Part shown: positions 28,986 through 37,408 of the stretch, piece by piece | Position numbering within the stretch: the stretch's first letter is position 1 | How the letters are laid out: every line of letters starts with the position of its first letter | Origin: an uncultured Halocynthiibacter sp. | Lineage (GTDB): Bacteria > Pseudomonadota > Alphaproteobacteria > Rhodobacterales > Rhodobacteraceae | Direction of reading: 5' to 3' | Length of the DNA: 50,207 bases | NCBI GenBank assembly: GCA_947503035.1 | Contig: CANNCD010000005.1 | Coordinates: 1 to 50,207, forward strand | Made by a program: the position numbers and the translations under genes | Notes under the pieces: model-generated | Told to the model about the DNA's origin: nothing | What the model saw: only the letters and a program-made list of their open reading frames with translations | Database searches by the model: none

Positions 28986-30478
28986 ACCTGCGCCTCGGGG
29001 CGTTTGGCCGCAACCAACAGACGGCTGATCAATGCAAGGCGGATCCAGCCAAGTGCAAGCCCCATGAGCATCATGAACGTTGCCGCCACACCGGCAGCAA
29101 TCGCGATTTTACGGCGTGGCGATGATGGCCCATCGGGCAGGGATGGGTTTTCCAGAACCTGCACCAGTGGATAGGACGCGTAAACGTCGGACTTTGACGA
29201 CTGTGTCCGTGCAATCGCGGATGCGAACACGGCCTCGGCCACGGCAAAATCCCGTTGGGTATCGATCAGACGCGCGGCGGCGGGGCCAAGTTCCTGCAGG
29301 CGGCTGACCTCGGCGGTGAGACGTGCGGTTTTCGCGGAGAGCTCCGCCTGCAAACCAACCCGTTCATTTTCCAGACGCACAAGTTCCGTCATAAGGTCGG
29401 AATGCGCCCCCGCCGGCGCGTGGTCAAATGACGCGACCTCGGAGGCGGACAATCCAGTGACGGCCATGGCCTGACGTGTGGCCGCGGCGCGTGCCGCGTT
29501 ATACGCATCGCTTGCCTTGGCAACGGCGGGGTGGCGCGGCCCAAACCGCGACCGCGCATCCGACAAATCCGCAGCGTGCGATGCCATATCACCGGCCATT
29601 TGCATATATTCCGCGTCGGCACCCAACCGCAGCATCGCAACCGCACGCAGCGCGGTCATCCCCAAAACGGCCTCCATCGCACGCACGCTTTGCACGCTCT
29701 GTTCATAGCTATGTTCAAGTGCGTTCACCCGTATCGCAAGGTCATCCTTGGCGGCAACAAGCGCGTTATACTGATCCCCAGACACCAAACCGGTTTGCTG
29801 TTGAAGCACCTCAATCTCGGCGCGGGTCGCGGCAACGGAGGCACGGTAATCATCCATCGCGCCCAGACCGCTATCTTCGCGCTGGATCAATTCATCCTCG
29901 CGCAGCGCGTCCAGTTCGGCAAAGAACGCCCGAAGCAATGCGTCGCCGCGCTCCTGCGCCTGTTCGGGGGTGCCGCCGGTCATCTGCACGCGGATCAGGC
30001 TGGTTTGATCCACAAGGTCAACGCGAGGGCTGCCCAGCGCCTGTTGAGAAATGCCAAGTGTATCCGCCGCCGCAGCAAGAATGCGGTCCGCCCCGAGCAA
30101 CCGTTTATAGGTCTCGGTTGGGCTGATGGATTGGCTTGAAAACGCCGAATTGGCATAGGACGACGCCTGCCCAATGTCGTTCAAATTCACCGAAGCAGAA
30201 GCGCCAGACCCGGGGAGGATAAGTGACGTGCTTGAGGTGAACTTGAGCGGAGCGGTTTTTAGATAGCCCACGATAGGCGCCCAGATCAGAGCGCCCCCCA
30301 TGAGGAAAAGCGCAGCATAGCGCGGCAACCGCCCCGCATCGGCCAAACGTCCGCCCAGAAGAAGACGCTTGATGGTCAATTCGCGCAACGGACGGCGACG
30401 AATTGCAAACCGGTTTTGACCACGGATGGCACGCTTGGCGTCTTGTCCAAGTTCGGTTGAGCGATGAAGTGTTGCCAT
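28982..30478 (-). CDS. Exopolysaccharide chain-length/co-polymerase protein (Wzz/GumC-like)
   Basis: This 498-aa inner-membrane protein has an N-terminal membrane helix (about residues 52-70), a large periplasmic coiled-coil region (about 75-440) and a C-terminal helix (about 455-480), the topology of polysaccharide co-polymerases. No tyrosine-kinase domain is fused and none is found nearby. Start 30478 is preceded by AAAGGAGATCCACT, an excellent ribosome-binding site; an in-frame start at 30499 is not needed. It is followed by the polymerase gene with a 4-base overlap and preceded by the LuxR-type regulator on the same strand. Confidence 0.85.
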   Translation of the reverse strand: MATLHRSTELGQDAKRAIRGQNRFAIRRRPLRELTIKRLLLGGRLADAGRLPRYAALFLMGGALIWAPIVGYLKTAPLKFTSSTSLILPGSGASASVNLNDIGQASSYANSAFSSQSISPTETYKRLLGADRILAAAADTLGISQQALGSPRVDLVDQTSLIRVQMTGGTPEQAQERGDALLRAFFAELDALREDELIQREDSGLGAMDDYRASVAATRAEIEVLQQQTGLVSGDQYNALVAAKDDLAIRVNALEHSYEQSVQSVRAMEAVLGMTALRAVAMLRLGADAEYMQMAGDMASHAADLSDARSRFGPRHPAVAKASDAYNAARAAATRQAMAVTGLSASEVASFDHAPAGAHSDLMTELVRLENERVGLQAELSAKTARLTAEVSRLQELGPAAARLIDTQRDFAVAEAVFASAIARTQSSKSDVYASYPLVQVLENPSLPDGPSSPRRKIAIAAGVAATFMMLMGLALGWIRLALISRLLVAAKRPEAQV

Positions 30479-30583
30479 AGTGGATCTCCTTTGATCCAAT
30501 CATAGCAAACAAAACGTTAATCCCGTCGCGCAACAGAGGATAGATCGCGCGGTCAAAAGGCGCCGCGCCTATCCGTTGGGGTA

Positions 30584-31198
30584 TTAGAACAACCCAGCTT
30601 CGCGCGCGATCAGCGCGGCCTGCGTGCGGTTGCTCGCATTAATCTTGCGATAGAGCGTTTTAATGTGAAGTTTAACAGTGGGTTCCTGAAGATCCAAATC
30701 GCGGGCGATCTCTTTGTTGGCCTTGCCTTCGGTTAGCCCCTTAAGAACCTGCAATTCGCGTTTGGTCAGCTTTTCCGCAAGCGGATTGACCTCTTCTTCT
30801 TCGACGGCGGTCATGAAATCGATCGGGGCGTATTGTTCGCCCATCGCCATGAATTTCACCGCATTCACCAGTGATTTTGCCGGAAGGGTCTTTGGAACAA
30901 AGCCAGCGGCACCGGCCTCAAGGACCTTTTCGGCAATTTCGCGCGTTGCCTGTCCTGAGATCAGAGCAACCCGTTGCCCGCCATCAAATTCCATGGCCTT
31001 AGAGAGGCCCTCAAGCCCGTTCATGCCAGGCATATTCAAATCCAAAAGCACCAAATCAAATGGCCCCTCTGAGGTTATTTTCTTCATTGCGTCATCAAAA
31101 TTGGCCGCGGAACAGGTTTCGATATCTCCCTCGCCTTCAAGGAAGAGAACCAATGTATCGCGCAAAAGGTCGTGATCATCTGCAATCAATATTCGCAT
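30584..31198 (-). CDS. Response regulator, NarL/LuxR type
   Basis: This 204-aa protein has a receiver domain (residues 1-120; acidic pocket D7-D8, phosphoacceptor D53 in LLDLNMPGMNG) and a LuxR-type helix-turn-helix (about 138-200, with LTKRELQVLKGLTEGKANKE and VKLHIKTLYRKINASNRTQA). It is the first gene of the minus-strand arm of the polysaccharide locus and lies back to back with the WecG-PGT gene, so it probably controls both. No cognate kinase is adjacent; the nearest is the hybrid kinase with a C-terminal Hpt domain at 33.5-36.0 kb. Confidence 0.93.
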   Translation of the reverse strand: MRILIADDHDLLRDTLVLFLEGEGDIETCSAANFDDAMKKITSEGPFDLVLLDLNMPGMNGLEGLSKAMEFDGGQRVALISGQATREIAEKVLEAGAAGFVPKTLPAKSLVNAVKFMAMGEQYAPIDFMTAVEEEEVNPLAEKLTKRELQVLKGLTEGKANKEIARDLDLQEPTVKLHIKTLYRKINASNRTQAALIAREAGLF

Positions 31199-31444
31199 AA
31201 CAACACCTCGTATATATCATGTGAGTATCACCCTAAATATATGTCAGGGCAAGGAAAAATGCCCTACCCCCACTGGGTGCCCGCCTATCCCATGGGGTAC
31301 CTGTCGCTTTTCCCCCCACACCACTGCAATCCGGCCGGATCAATTTCACATCAATTGCCCCTCCGACTGTCCGAACGCCCATCTGCCCAGATCGATATGG
31401 GCCCGTCATCCTGAGTTCAAACGAACACATAAGGAGACGACCAG
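31199..31444. promoter_or_regulatory. Divergent control region between the response regulator and the WecG-PGT gene
   Basis: This 246-base gap must hold both promoters. The regulator-proximal half is AT-rich (GTATATATCATGTGAGTATC), and the WecG-PGT start has AAGGAG 8 bases upstream. I see no clear LuxR-type palindrome and no coding sequence. Confidence 0.4.
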
Positions 31445-32818
31445 ATGAAACACTTCTCACTTGTCTTAAATGCCCCCGAGATCAAACGCGCCCTTCCTAC
31501 GCTTTCCATTCTTGGATTGCCTGTTGTGAATGCGACCGCCACCGAAACCATCGACGCACTGCTCAACAGCGGCAAAACGCGTGTGTGCTTTTTGAATGCC
31601 CACTGTGCGAACATCCGTGCCAAGAACCGCAAATACGCAAGCACCCTTGCCACGGCGGACTTTGTTTTGCCCGACGGGATCGGGGTTGAACTGGCCGCCA
31701 AGATGACGGGGAATGAGATCACAGAGAACCTCAATGGGACTGACTTTGTCCCCACATTGATGAAGCAAGCGGGCAAACGCGGTCTTTCCGTATATCTATT
31801 GGGCGCGGCCCCTGGGCATGCACGGCGCGCAGGTATTGCGTTGTGCGAACAGGCGCCTGGCCTTCGGATTGCGGGCACGCGTGATGGTTATGCCGAGGCG
31901 GCGGACAACCACGCGGTTATCGCCGACATCAACGCATCGGGTGCGGATATTCTGTTGGTCGCCAAGGGTGTTCCCGCACAGGACATCTGGCTTGCGGACA
32001 ACGCCGATCGCTTGAATGTGTCCGTGATGATGGGGGTTGGCGCGCTATTTGATTTCTTGGCCGGTGCCGTCAAACGCGCCCCTGCCCCCGTTCGCAAGGC
32101 CAAGATGGAATGGGCTTGGCGTTTGGCAATGGAACCCCGTCGCATGGCGAACCGCTACTTGATCGGGAACTTTGAATTCATGGCGCGCGCTGCACAGTAT
32201 CGTCTTGGCCAAATCGAAAGTGATGCCGTTATCCGACGCGCGATGGACGTCGCGATCTCCGGTGGCGCGTTGATGGCATTGTCGCCCTTGCTTCTGATTT
32301 GCGCGGCGTTGATCAAAATCGAAAGCAAAGGTCCGGTGATGTTCAAACAGACGCGCATCGGCAAAGATGGTACCCCCTTTAGCCTCTATAAGTTTCGCTC
32401 GATGTATACCGATGCCGAAGAACGTCGCGCCGCATTGCTGGCCACATCAGACCGCGAGGGCATTTGTTTTAAGGCCAAGGACGATTGCCGCGTGACCCGC
32501 GTGGGCAAATTCATCCGTCGTTTTTCAATTGATGAACTGCCGCAGGTGATCAACGTTCTACAAGGAGAAATGTCCATCGTTGGCCCCCGCCCCGCACTGC
32601 CAGAGGAGGTCGCGGCCTATTCCCCTCGCGCCCTGAAACGCCTACGGGTCAAGCCAGGGATTACGGGAATTTGGCAGGTTTCGGGACGTGCAGACATCGG
32701 ATTCGACAAAATGATCGATATGGACATCGCCTATACAAAGTCGCGCTCTCCGCTTCTGGATTTCATGCTGATCCTTATGACATTTCGGGCCGTCATCGGC
32801 GGGCGCGGCGCGTATTAG
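31445..32818 (+). CDS. Fusion of WecG/TagA/CpsF glycosyltransferase and initiating phosphoglycosyltransferase
   Basis: This 457-aa protein joins two enzymes. Residues about 19-240 match the WecG/TagA/CpsF family (GT26): FLNAHCANI, PDGIGVELAAK with Asp77, and LNGTDFVPTL. Residues about 262-457 match the monotopic bacterial sugar-transferase family (PF02397): a hydrophobic re-entrant helix, LYKFRSMYTDAEERR, the Asp363-Glu364 dyad in FSIDELPQVINVLQGEMS, and IVGPRPALPEE. The second half would load the first sugar phosphate on undecaprenyl phosphate and the first half would add a later amino-sugar residue. It has an AAGGAG ribosome-binding site and is probably a single-gene transcript divergent from the response regulator. 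Confidence 0.9.
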   Translation: MKHFSLVLNAPEIKRALPTLSILGLPVVNATATETIDALLNSGKTRVCFLNAHCANIRAKNRKYASTLATADFVLPDGIGVELAAKMTGNEITENLNGTDFVPTLMKQAGKRGLSVYLLGAAPGHARRAGIALCEQAPGLRIAGTRDGYAEAADNHAVIADINASGADILLVAKGVPAQDIWLADNADRLNVSVMMGVGALFDFLAGAVKRAPAPVRKAKMEWAWRLAMEPRRMANRYLIGNFEFMARAAQYRLGQIESDAVIRRAMDVAISGGALMALSPLLLICAALIKIESKGPVMFKQTRIGKDGTPFSLYKFRSMYTDAEERRAALLATSDREGICFKAKDDCRVTRVGKFIRRFSIDELPQVINVLQGEMSIVGPRPALPEEVAAYSPRALKRLRVKPGITGIWQVSGRADIGFDKMIDMDIAYTKSRSPLLDFMLILMTFRAVIGGRGAY

Positions 32819-32830
32819 GACCATATAAAC

Positions 32831-32872
32831 AAACAAAAAAATAGCGACCTATCCTTTTGAGTAGGTCGCTAT
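32831..32872 (-). terminator. Hairpin terminator pointing leftward between two rightward genes
   Basis: ATAGCGACCTA / TAGGTCGCTAT forms an 11-bp stem with a 10-base loop at 32841-32872. The T-run that would complete an intrinsic terminator lies on the minus strand (A-run at 32831-32840). On the plus strand no T-run follows. It may still slow or end the WecG-PGT message, but its orientation is for leftward transcripts. Confidence 0.7.
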
Positions 32873-32941
32873 CCGTCTGCGCAGAAGAAATATTAATTCC
32901 CGTGTGCCATATTCCCCATACCTTAGTCGGAGAGAATAATT

Positions 32942-33451
32942 ATGACTCGTATTAAATCTGTTTTTATTGCGACCGCGGCAGCCACCGCATTGTTAACCAG
33001 TACCTCCTCCGCTTTGGTCGCTGAGATGGGCACGCCAACCGGCACGACCATCTTGACGGTATCGGGCGCTGTTGCCCAAGATACCGTCGCCTTCGATCTC
33101 GAAATGCTTCAGGCGCTGGGTGATACGACTTTCTCAACCACCACAATCTGGAGCGAGGGCGAACTTACATTTACAGGCGTCCCTGTCACCGATTTGGTCG
33201 AGGCCGTCGGCGGAACCGGCAACATCCTCAATGCCACAGCAATCAATGATTATTCGGTACAAATTAATTTGTCGGACGCCTCGACCGAGGGGGCAATCGT
33301 CGCGTATCATTTGAATGGTGAACCGATGTCCGTGCGCGACAAAGGGCCTCTCTGGGTCGTATACCCATTCGACCAAGGTCCCGAATACCGCACCGAATCC
33401 GTCTATGCCCAAAGCATTTGGCAATTGGATCGCATTGAAATCGTAGAGTAA
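32942..33451 (+). CDS. Secreted molybdopterin-oxidoreductase-fold protein without cysteine
   Basis: This 169-aa protein has a signal peptide (residues 1-27) and then a single domain resembling the sulfite-oxidase-type molybdopterin-binding fold (PF00174), with TFTGVPVTDLVEAVGGTG, the YSVQI strand, AYHLNGEPMSVRDKGPLWVVYP (in parts AYHLNGEPMSVRDKGP, LWVVYPF) and the late QSIWQLDRIEI. It contains no cysteine at all, so the usual molybdenum-ligating cysteine is missing and catalysis as in SorT/YedY is not expected. It lies 20 bp before a hybrid histidine kinase and is probably its periplasmic partner or ligand-binding subunit. Function is inferred. Confidence 0.75.
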   Translation: MTRIKSVFIATAAATALLTSTSSALVAEMGTPTGTTILTVSGAVAQDTVAFDLEMLQALGDTTFSTTTIWSEGELTFTGVPVTDLVEAVGGTGNILNATAINDYSVQINLSDASTEGAIVAYHLNGEPMSVRDKGPLWVVYPFDQGPEYRTESVYAQSIWQLDRIEIVE

Positions 33452-33471
33452 ACCTCAGAGGCACCATACGC

Positions 33472-35997
33472 ATGGCCATGAGATCATCACCATGGCGCGA
33501 AGCCGTCTATACAATCTTGATCGCCCTTGTTTTGGCATCATTCGTGGTGATCGTGTTCCTGATCAAAGAGGTGCGGGACGATCTGGGGCATTTGGAATCC
33601 GCAAGCTCGGACAATGTCCAATGGACTCTTGCGCAAGCCGAAGTCGAATTCCTTGAATTTAACGCCGTGCTACGCGCAGAGCCCGAGACCGCGGATGAAC
33701 TCGCAGAGCTACGTCGACGTTTCGACGTCTTCTACAGCAGAATTTCCACCCTCAGCACCGGCCAAATTTATCGAAACCTTACGGAGATCGAAGGCTACGC
33801 CGATGCCATTGCGGACAGTAAGGCATTCTTGGCACATCAGGTGCAGTACATCGATGCAGACGACGGAATATTGCGTCAATCCCTGCCTGAGCTAGAGGCA
33901 AGCGCCAATGAACTGCGCCCCCGAATTCGGGCAATGTCGACCTATGGGCTTCACTATTTCGCGGCCCTCTCAGAAAGTCGTCGAAACGACGTCTCTTCTA
34001 CGCTTGTTCGCCTTGCGTCGGCCACGACATTCTTGGTCGGCATTCTCACGTTTTTCGCCATCTATTTTCGTTCTCTCAACCGCCAAAACGTTCTTCGTCG
34101 CCTCGAGGTTCTACAAACCAGCGCGCGGATGCGAACCATCATCGATACGTCGCTTGATGCCGTCGTCGTGACCGACGCCTTTGGGATTATTATTGAATTC
34201 AACCCCGCCGCAGAACGCATTTTTCAACGTAATCGGAATGACGTTCGGGGCAACAACATCGCCAATCTGATCATTCCCGACCATTATCGTGACGCACACC
34301 ACCAAGGCATGCGTCGTATGCGGTCGGAAGGAACCCCAAAGGTCGTCGGCAAGGGCCGTGTGACCCTTGAGGCAATCAGGGCGAATGGCGAAATTTTCCC
34401 AGTTGAACTGGCAATTCAGTCGGCACACCACAATGACAAAGAAATCTATGTGGCCTATCTTCGGGACATTTCCCAACGTGTGCAGGACGAAAAAGAGCTT
34501 GTTTCTGCGCGGGATCGCGCCCTTGCGGGCGAAAAAGCCAAAGCTGAATTCTTGGCAATCATGAGCCATGAAATCCGCACGCCGTTGAACGGGCTGATCG
34601 GCACGCTTTCCCTTTTGAAGGACACCAAACTGACGGAAAAGCAGAAAACCTATCTCAACAACATGTCCATCTCTGGGCGTCTTTTGATGGGCCACGTGAA
34701 CAACGTTTTGGACATCACGCGGTATGAATCGGGCAAGACAAATATCGACTACACGCGCACAAACATCAGCACCCTTGTCCAAGAGCTTGTGGATGGCCAG
34801 GCCGGCGGCGCCGAGGCTTCGGGAAATACACTTGAATGGGGGTGGGCTAGCGCTCCACGCCATTGGGTGATGTCTGATCCGGCGCGCATTCAACACGTGC
34901 TTCTGAATCTTGTTGGAAATGCGATTAAATTCACCGATGGGGGCCGCATTAGCATCGAGATTGAGGCCGACGAGACAGAAGAAGAGATGCTTGAATTTAG
35001 GGTCAACGACACTGGTGAAGGCATTCCAAGTGATCAGATCGACCGGATTTTCGAAGACTTTGTTACACAAGACACGTCATACGGGCGGCGCACGAACGGC
35101 ACGGGGCTGGGTCTTGGGATTGCGAAACGCATTGTGAGCGCACTTGGTGGGAAAATCGGCGTCGAAAGCATCGAAGGCGTAGGAAGTACATTCTGGGTGA
35201 AAATCCCGGTCACCTTCGCCGAGGCCCCAAACGCCCAAGTTGGCGCAGCCCTCGAAGCGGACGTCACAAGTCGCTCTGGGTTGGAAATCTTGGTGGTCGA
35301 GGACAATGAAATCAACCGACATGTCGTGCGTGAGATGCTGTTTTCCCAAGGGCACAAGGTCACCGAAGCCATGGACGGACAACAGGGTGTTCAGCTTGCC
35401 GCGCTCACGCGGTTTGACCTGATATTGATGGATATCAGCATGCCCGTGATGGATGGACGCACCGCAACCCGTACCATCCGCGCGGGCGATGGTAAGTCAC
35501 GCGACGTTCCAATTGTTGCGTTAACGGCGAATGTGATGGCGGACGAGATCGAACGTTTTCTCGAAGACGGAATGAGTGATGTCCTCAGCAAACCCCTTAT
35601 GCCCGATGCGCTTCGGCGCGTCATTGATGGCTCCGTCGCAACAGAGGATCCCAAGATGTCCACTGGCAATACCGTCGTCGATCACGGCCAAAACCAATCG
35701 ATGAAAGACAGCATCGGGCAGGATGCATACGACATTTTCCTTGGACGTTTCGACACTGAAATGACCGAAAATATTCAGTGGTTTAACGCGAACGTTGTCG
35801 ATGTGTCTACTTCGGACGAAATCGCGTCCCGCGCGCACAAGCTTGCTAGCAGTGCCGCGGTATTTGGTGCGGTACCATTGCACGAGACGCTGCTTCAGAT
35901 CGAAATTTCTGCCAAGACGGGGACGGTGCGCCTTCGTCATATCACTGAGATGAATGAGATATGGGGCGACACCAAGGCCGCCCTTGGTATCACCTAA
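33472..35997 (+). CDS. Hybrid sensor histidine kinase with PAS, REC and Hpt domains
   Basis: This 841-aa membrane kinase has a membrane helix at about 12-33, a helical periplasmic sensor (about 35-180), a second helix (about 183-205), a PAS domain (about 217-335), HisKA with His366 in IMSHEIRTPLNG, an ATPase domain (N-box LNLVGNAIKFTD, DTGEGIP, GTGLGLGIAKR), a receiver domain from 604 with Asp654 in MDISMPVMDG, and a C-terminal Hpt domain with His789 in RAHKLASSAAVFG. All phosphorelay residues are present. It needs an external receiver protein; the LuxR-type regulator at 30584-31198 is the only candidate in the window. ATG 33472 or 33478 may start it. It follows the molybdopterin-fold gene by 20 bp. 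Confidence 0.93.
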   Translation: MAMRSSPWREAVYTILIALVLASFVVIVFLIKEVRDDLGHLESASSDNVQWTLAQAEVEFLEFNAVLRAEPETADELAELRRRFDVFYSRISTLSTGQIYRNLTEIEGYADAIADSKAFLAHQVQYIDADDGILRQSLPELEASANELRPRIRAMSTYGLHYFAALSESRRNDVSSTLVRLASATTFLVGILTFFAIYFRSLNRQNVLRRLEVLQTSARMRTIIDTSLDAVVVTDAFGIIIEFNPAAERIFQRNRNDVRGNNIANLIIPDHYRDAHHQGMRRMRSEGTPKVVGKGRVTLEAIRANGEIFPVELAIQSAHHNDKEIYVAYLRDISQRVQDEKELVSARDRALAGEKAKAEFLAIMSHEIRTPLNGLIGTLSLLKDTKLTEKQKTYLNNMSISGRLLMGHVNNVLDITRYESGKTNIDYTRTNISTLVQELVDGQAGGAEASGNTLEWGWASAPRHWVMSDPARIQHVLLNLVGNAIKFTDGGRISIEIEADETEEEMLEFRVNDTGEGIPSDQIDRIFEDFVTQDTSYGRRTNGTGLGLGIAKRIVSALGGKIGVESIEGVGSTFWVKIPVTFAEAPNAQVGAALEADVTSRSGLEILVVEDNEINRHVVREMLFSQGHKVTEAMDGQQGVQLAALTRFDLILMDISMPVMDGRTATRTIRAGDGKSRDVPIVALTANVMADEIERFLEDGMSDVLSKPLMPDALRRVIDGSVATEDPKMSTGNTVVDHGQNQSMKDSIGQDAYDIFLGRFDTEMTENIQWFNANVVDVSTSDEIASRAHKLASSAAVFGAVPLHETLLQIEISAKTGTVRLRHITEMNEIWGDTKAALGIT

Positions 35998-37208
35998 TTT
36001 CCAAGAACCACGGCCGCACCAACAAGACCTAGAACACGTCCGACCTCGGCGATATTCGTGATGGCACTGTCGTAACACGCGATGGCGTCATTGGGCAGAA
36101 GGAACGGGTCATAGTCATCGCGATCCGCCCTGCGCAACAGCTGTTCAATATCGCGCTCAATCACCACCGAAACCTCGGTGACGGGATTGCGTGAAAACAG
36201 AACCGCCGAGCGATGGGCGCTTGTGGCGCGCGAGCCGCCGACACAGTTGGTGTCGATTACCGCCTGCATATAGCGCGTACCATATGGAACCTCGCGGACT
36301 TCTCTCCCAACGGCCGATGGGGCGTTGCCGGTTGCGGGCTGGGTCAGGTTGGACAGGAACAACGACACACCAGGAGGGCTGATCGGGCTTGGGCGCATAA
36401 GGTCGTCTTGGAAACACATGCGACTGGGCACGACGATTTTGTCGCCCGTCAACAACATGACATCCGTGGGGTCGGTGCCCTCGAATACGCCGCGAAGGTC
36501 CAATTTGTACAAACGCCCACCACGGTGAAGTTCCACCGCGGACAGGTCCGCATCGGGGCGCACACCGCCCGCGGCACGAATGGCTGCCGAAAGGTTGCGC
36601 GCCTCGGTTGACGCACCCAAGGCATCCTGCCGCGCACGGTCGATTTGATCGCCACCAGTTGCACCAATTTCCACCGCGTGCGGTTCAAACACGGCGCCGG
36701 ACACCCCGACGCTGACGGATGCGAAATCGGTCACACGCACCGAAATACGCGGCGCGTCCTCATAGAACTCCTGCGCAACAAGTTCGCGCGCGATGGCATC
36801 TTGGATCTCTCCGGCCGAGCGGCCCTGTGCCTCAATCGCGGCAATAAACGGCAGTTTAAGCCGTCCATCGCGCGAGATCACATATTTGCCGTTGAACGTC
36901 TCGTCGTCACCAACACGCACATCCAAAAGATCGTTTCGGCTGAGTTTCTCTCCACGCAGCTGTGGATAGACCGTTTGTTTTCCGGTTCCGACATAGCCGC
37001 CAAGCGGAGCACGACATTTCTGCGCGTTCAAATCCGCCGACCGCAGATACTGCGCGTCTTTAGGCGCAACATCGGGTTCACGGTACTGAACCTGATAGCC
37101 GTCACCAATCGCCACCCCCTCAAGGTTGTCCGGACTGCCCGTCGCGCTGCACCCCACTACGGCAAGGGCCGTAATCGCCATGCAGGCTTGTTTGATAAAA
37201 ATATTCAT
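35994..37208 (-). CDS. Polysaccharide export lipoprotein (Wza-like)
   Basis: This 404-aa protein has a lipoprotein signal (ALAVVGC, lipidated Cys20), the polysaccharide export domain (about 80-160, RNDLLDVRVGDDETFNGKYV) and an SLBB-like region. It then has a roughly 150-residue C-terminal part with FLLPNDAIACYDS and a final hydrophobic helix that could span the outer membrane as in Wza. It should form the outer-membrane exit channel for the exopolysaccharide. Its last 4 bases overlap the end of the convergent kinase gene, and it is divergent from the flippase gene. Confidence 0.88.
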   Translation of the reverse strand: MNIFIKQACMAITALAVVGCSATGSPDNLEGVAIGDGYQVQYREPDVAPKDAQYLRSADLNAQKCRAPLGGYVGTGKQTVYPQLRGEKLSRNDLLDVRVGDDETFNGKYVISRDGRLKLPFIAAIEAQGRSAGEIQDAIARELVAQEFYEDAPRISVRVTDFASVSVGVSGAVFEPHAVEIGATGGDQIDRARQDALGASTEARNLSAAIRAAGGVRPDADLSAVELHRGGRLYKLDLRGVFEGTDPTDVMLLTGDKIVVPSRMCFQDDLMRPSPISPPGVSLFLSNLTQPATGNAPSAVGREVREVPYGTRYMQAVIDTNCVGGSRATSAHRSAVLFSRNPVTEVSVVIERDIEQLLRRADRDDYDPFLLPNDAIACYDSAITNIAEVGRVLGLVGAAVVLGN

Positions 37209-37408
37209 TGCTGCTCAAACCTTATTTTCGGCAAGTGAACCATTTGCACAAAACAAAATCCAGAACAAACCTATCATGCGGACCGCAACCCTATCCGTTC
37301 GGATCAAAAGCGGAACCAAATCGCCACATGTCTGGCCAGAGTCGCGGACCACCTACCCCTATCTCGCTGCTAATCTATGGGAGAACTTAAACAACCAAGG
37401 ATTGCCCT
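37209..37408. promoter_or_regulatory. Divergent gap between the Wza-like and Wzx-like genes
   Basis: This 200-base gap must carry promoters for both arms. A small palindrome ATCCG-TT-CGGAT occurs near 37288-37299. No clear -35/-10 pair and no gene are visible. Confidence 0.35.

Noticed and set aside
31172-31414. An 80-aa plus-strand frame in the regulator/WecG-PGT gap
   Set aside because: No ribosome-binding site, no resemblance to a protein, and it overlaps the regulator start and expected promoters.
32942-33451. Annotation as an active sulfite or methionine-sulfoxide oxidoreductase
   Set aside because: The protein has no cysteine to ligate molybdenum and is too short for the full enzyme.
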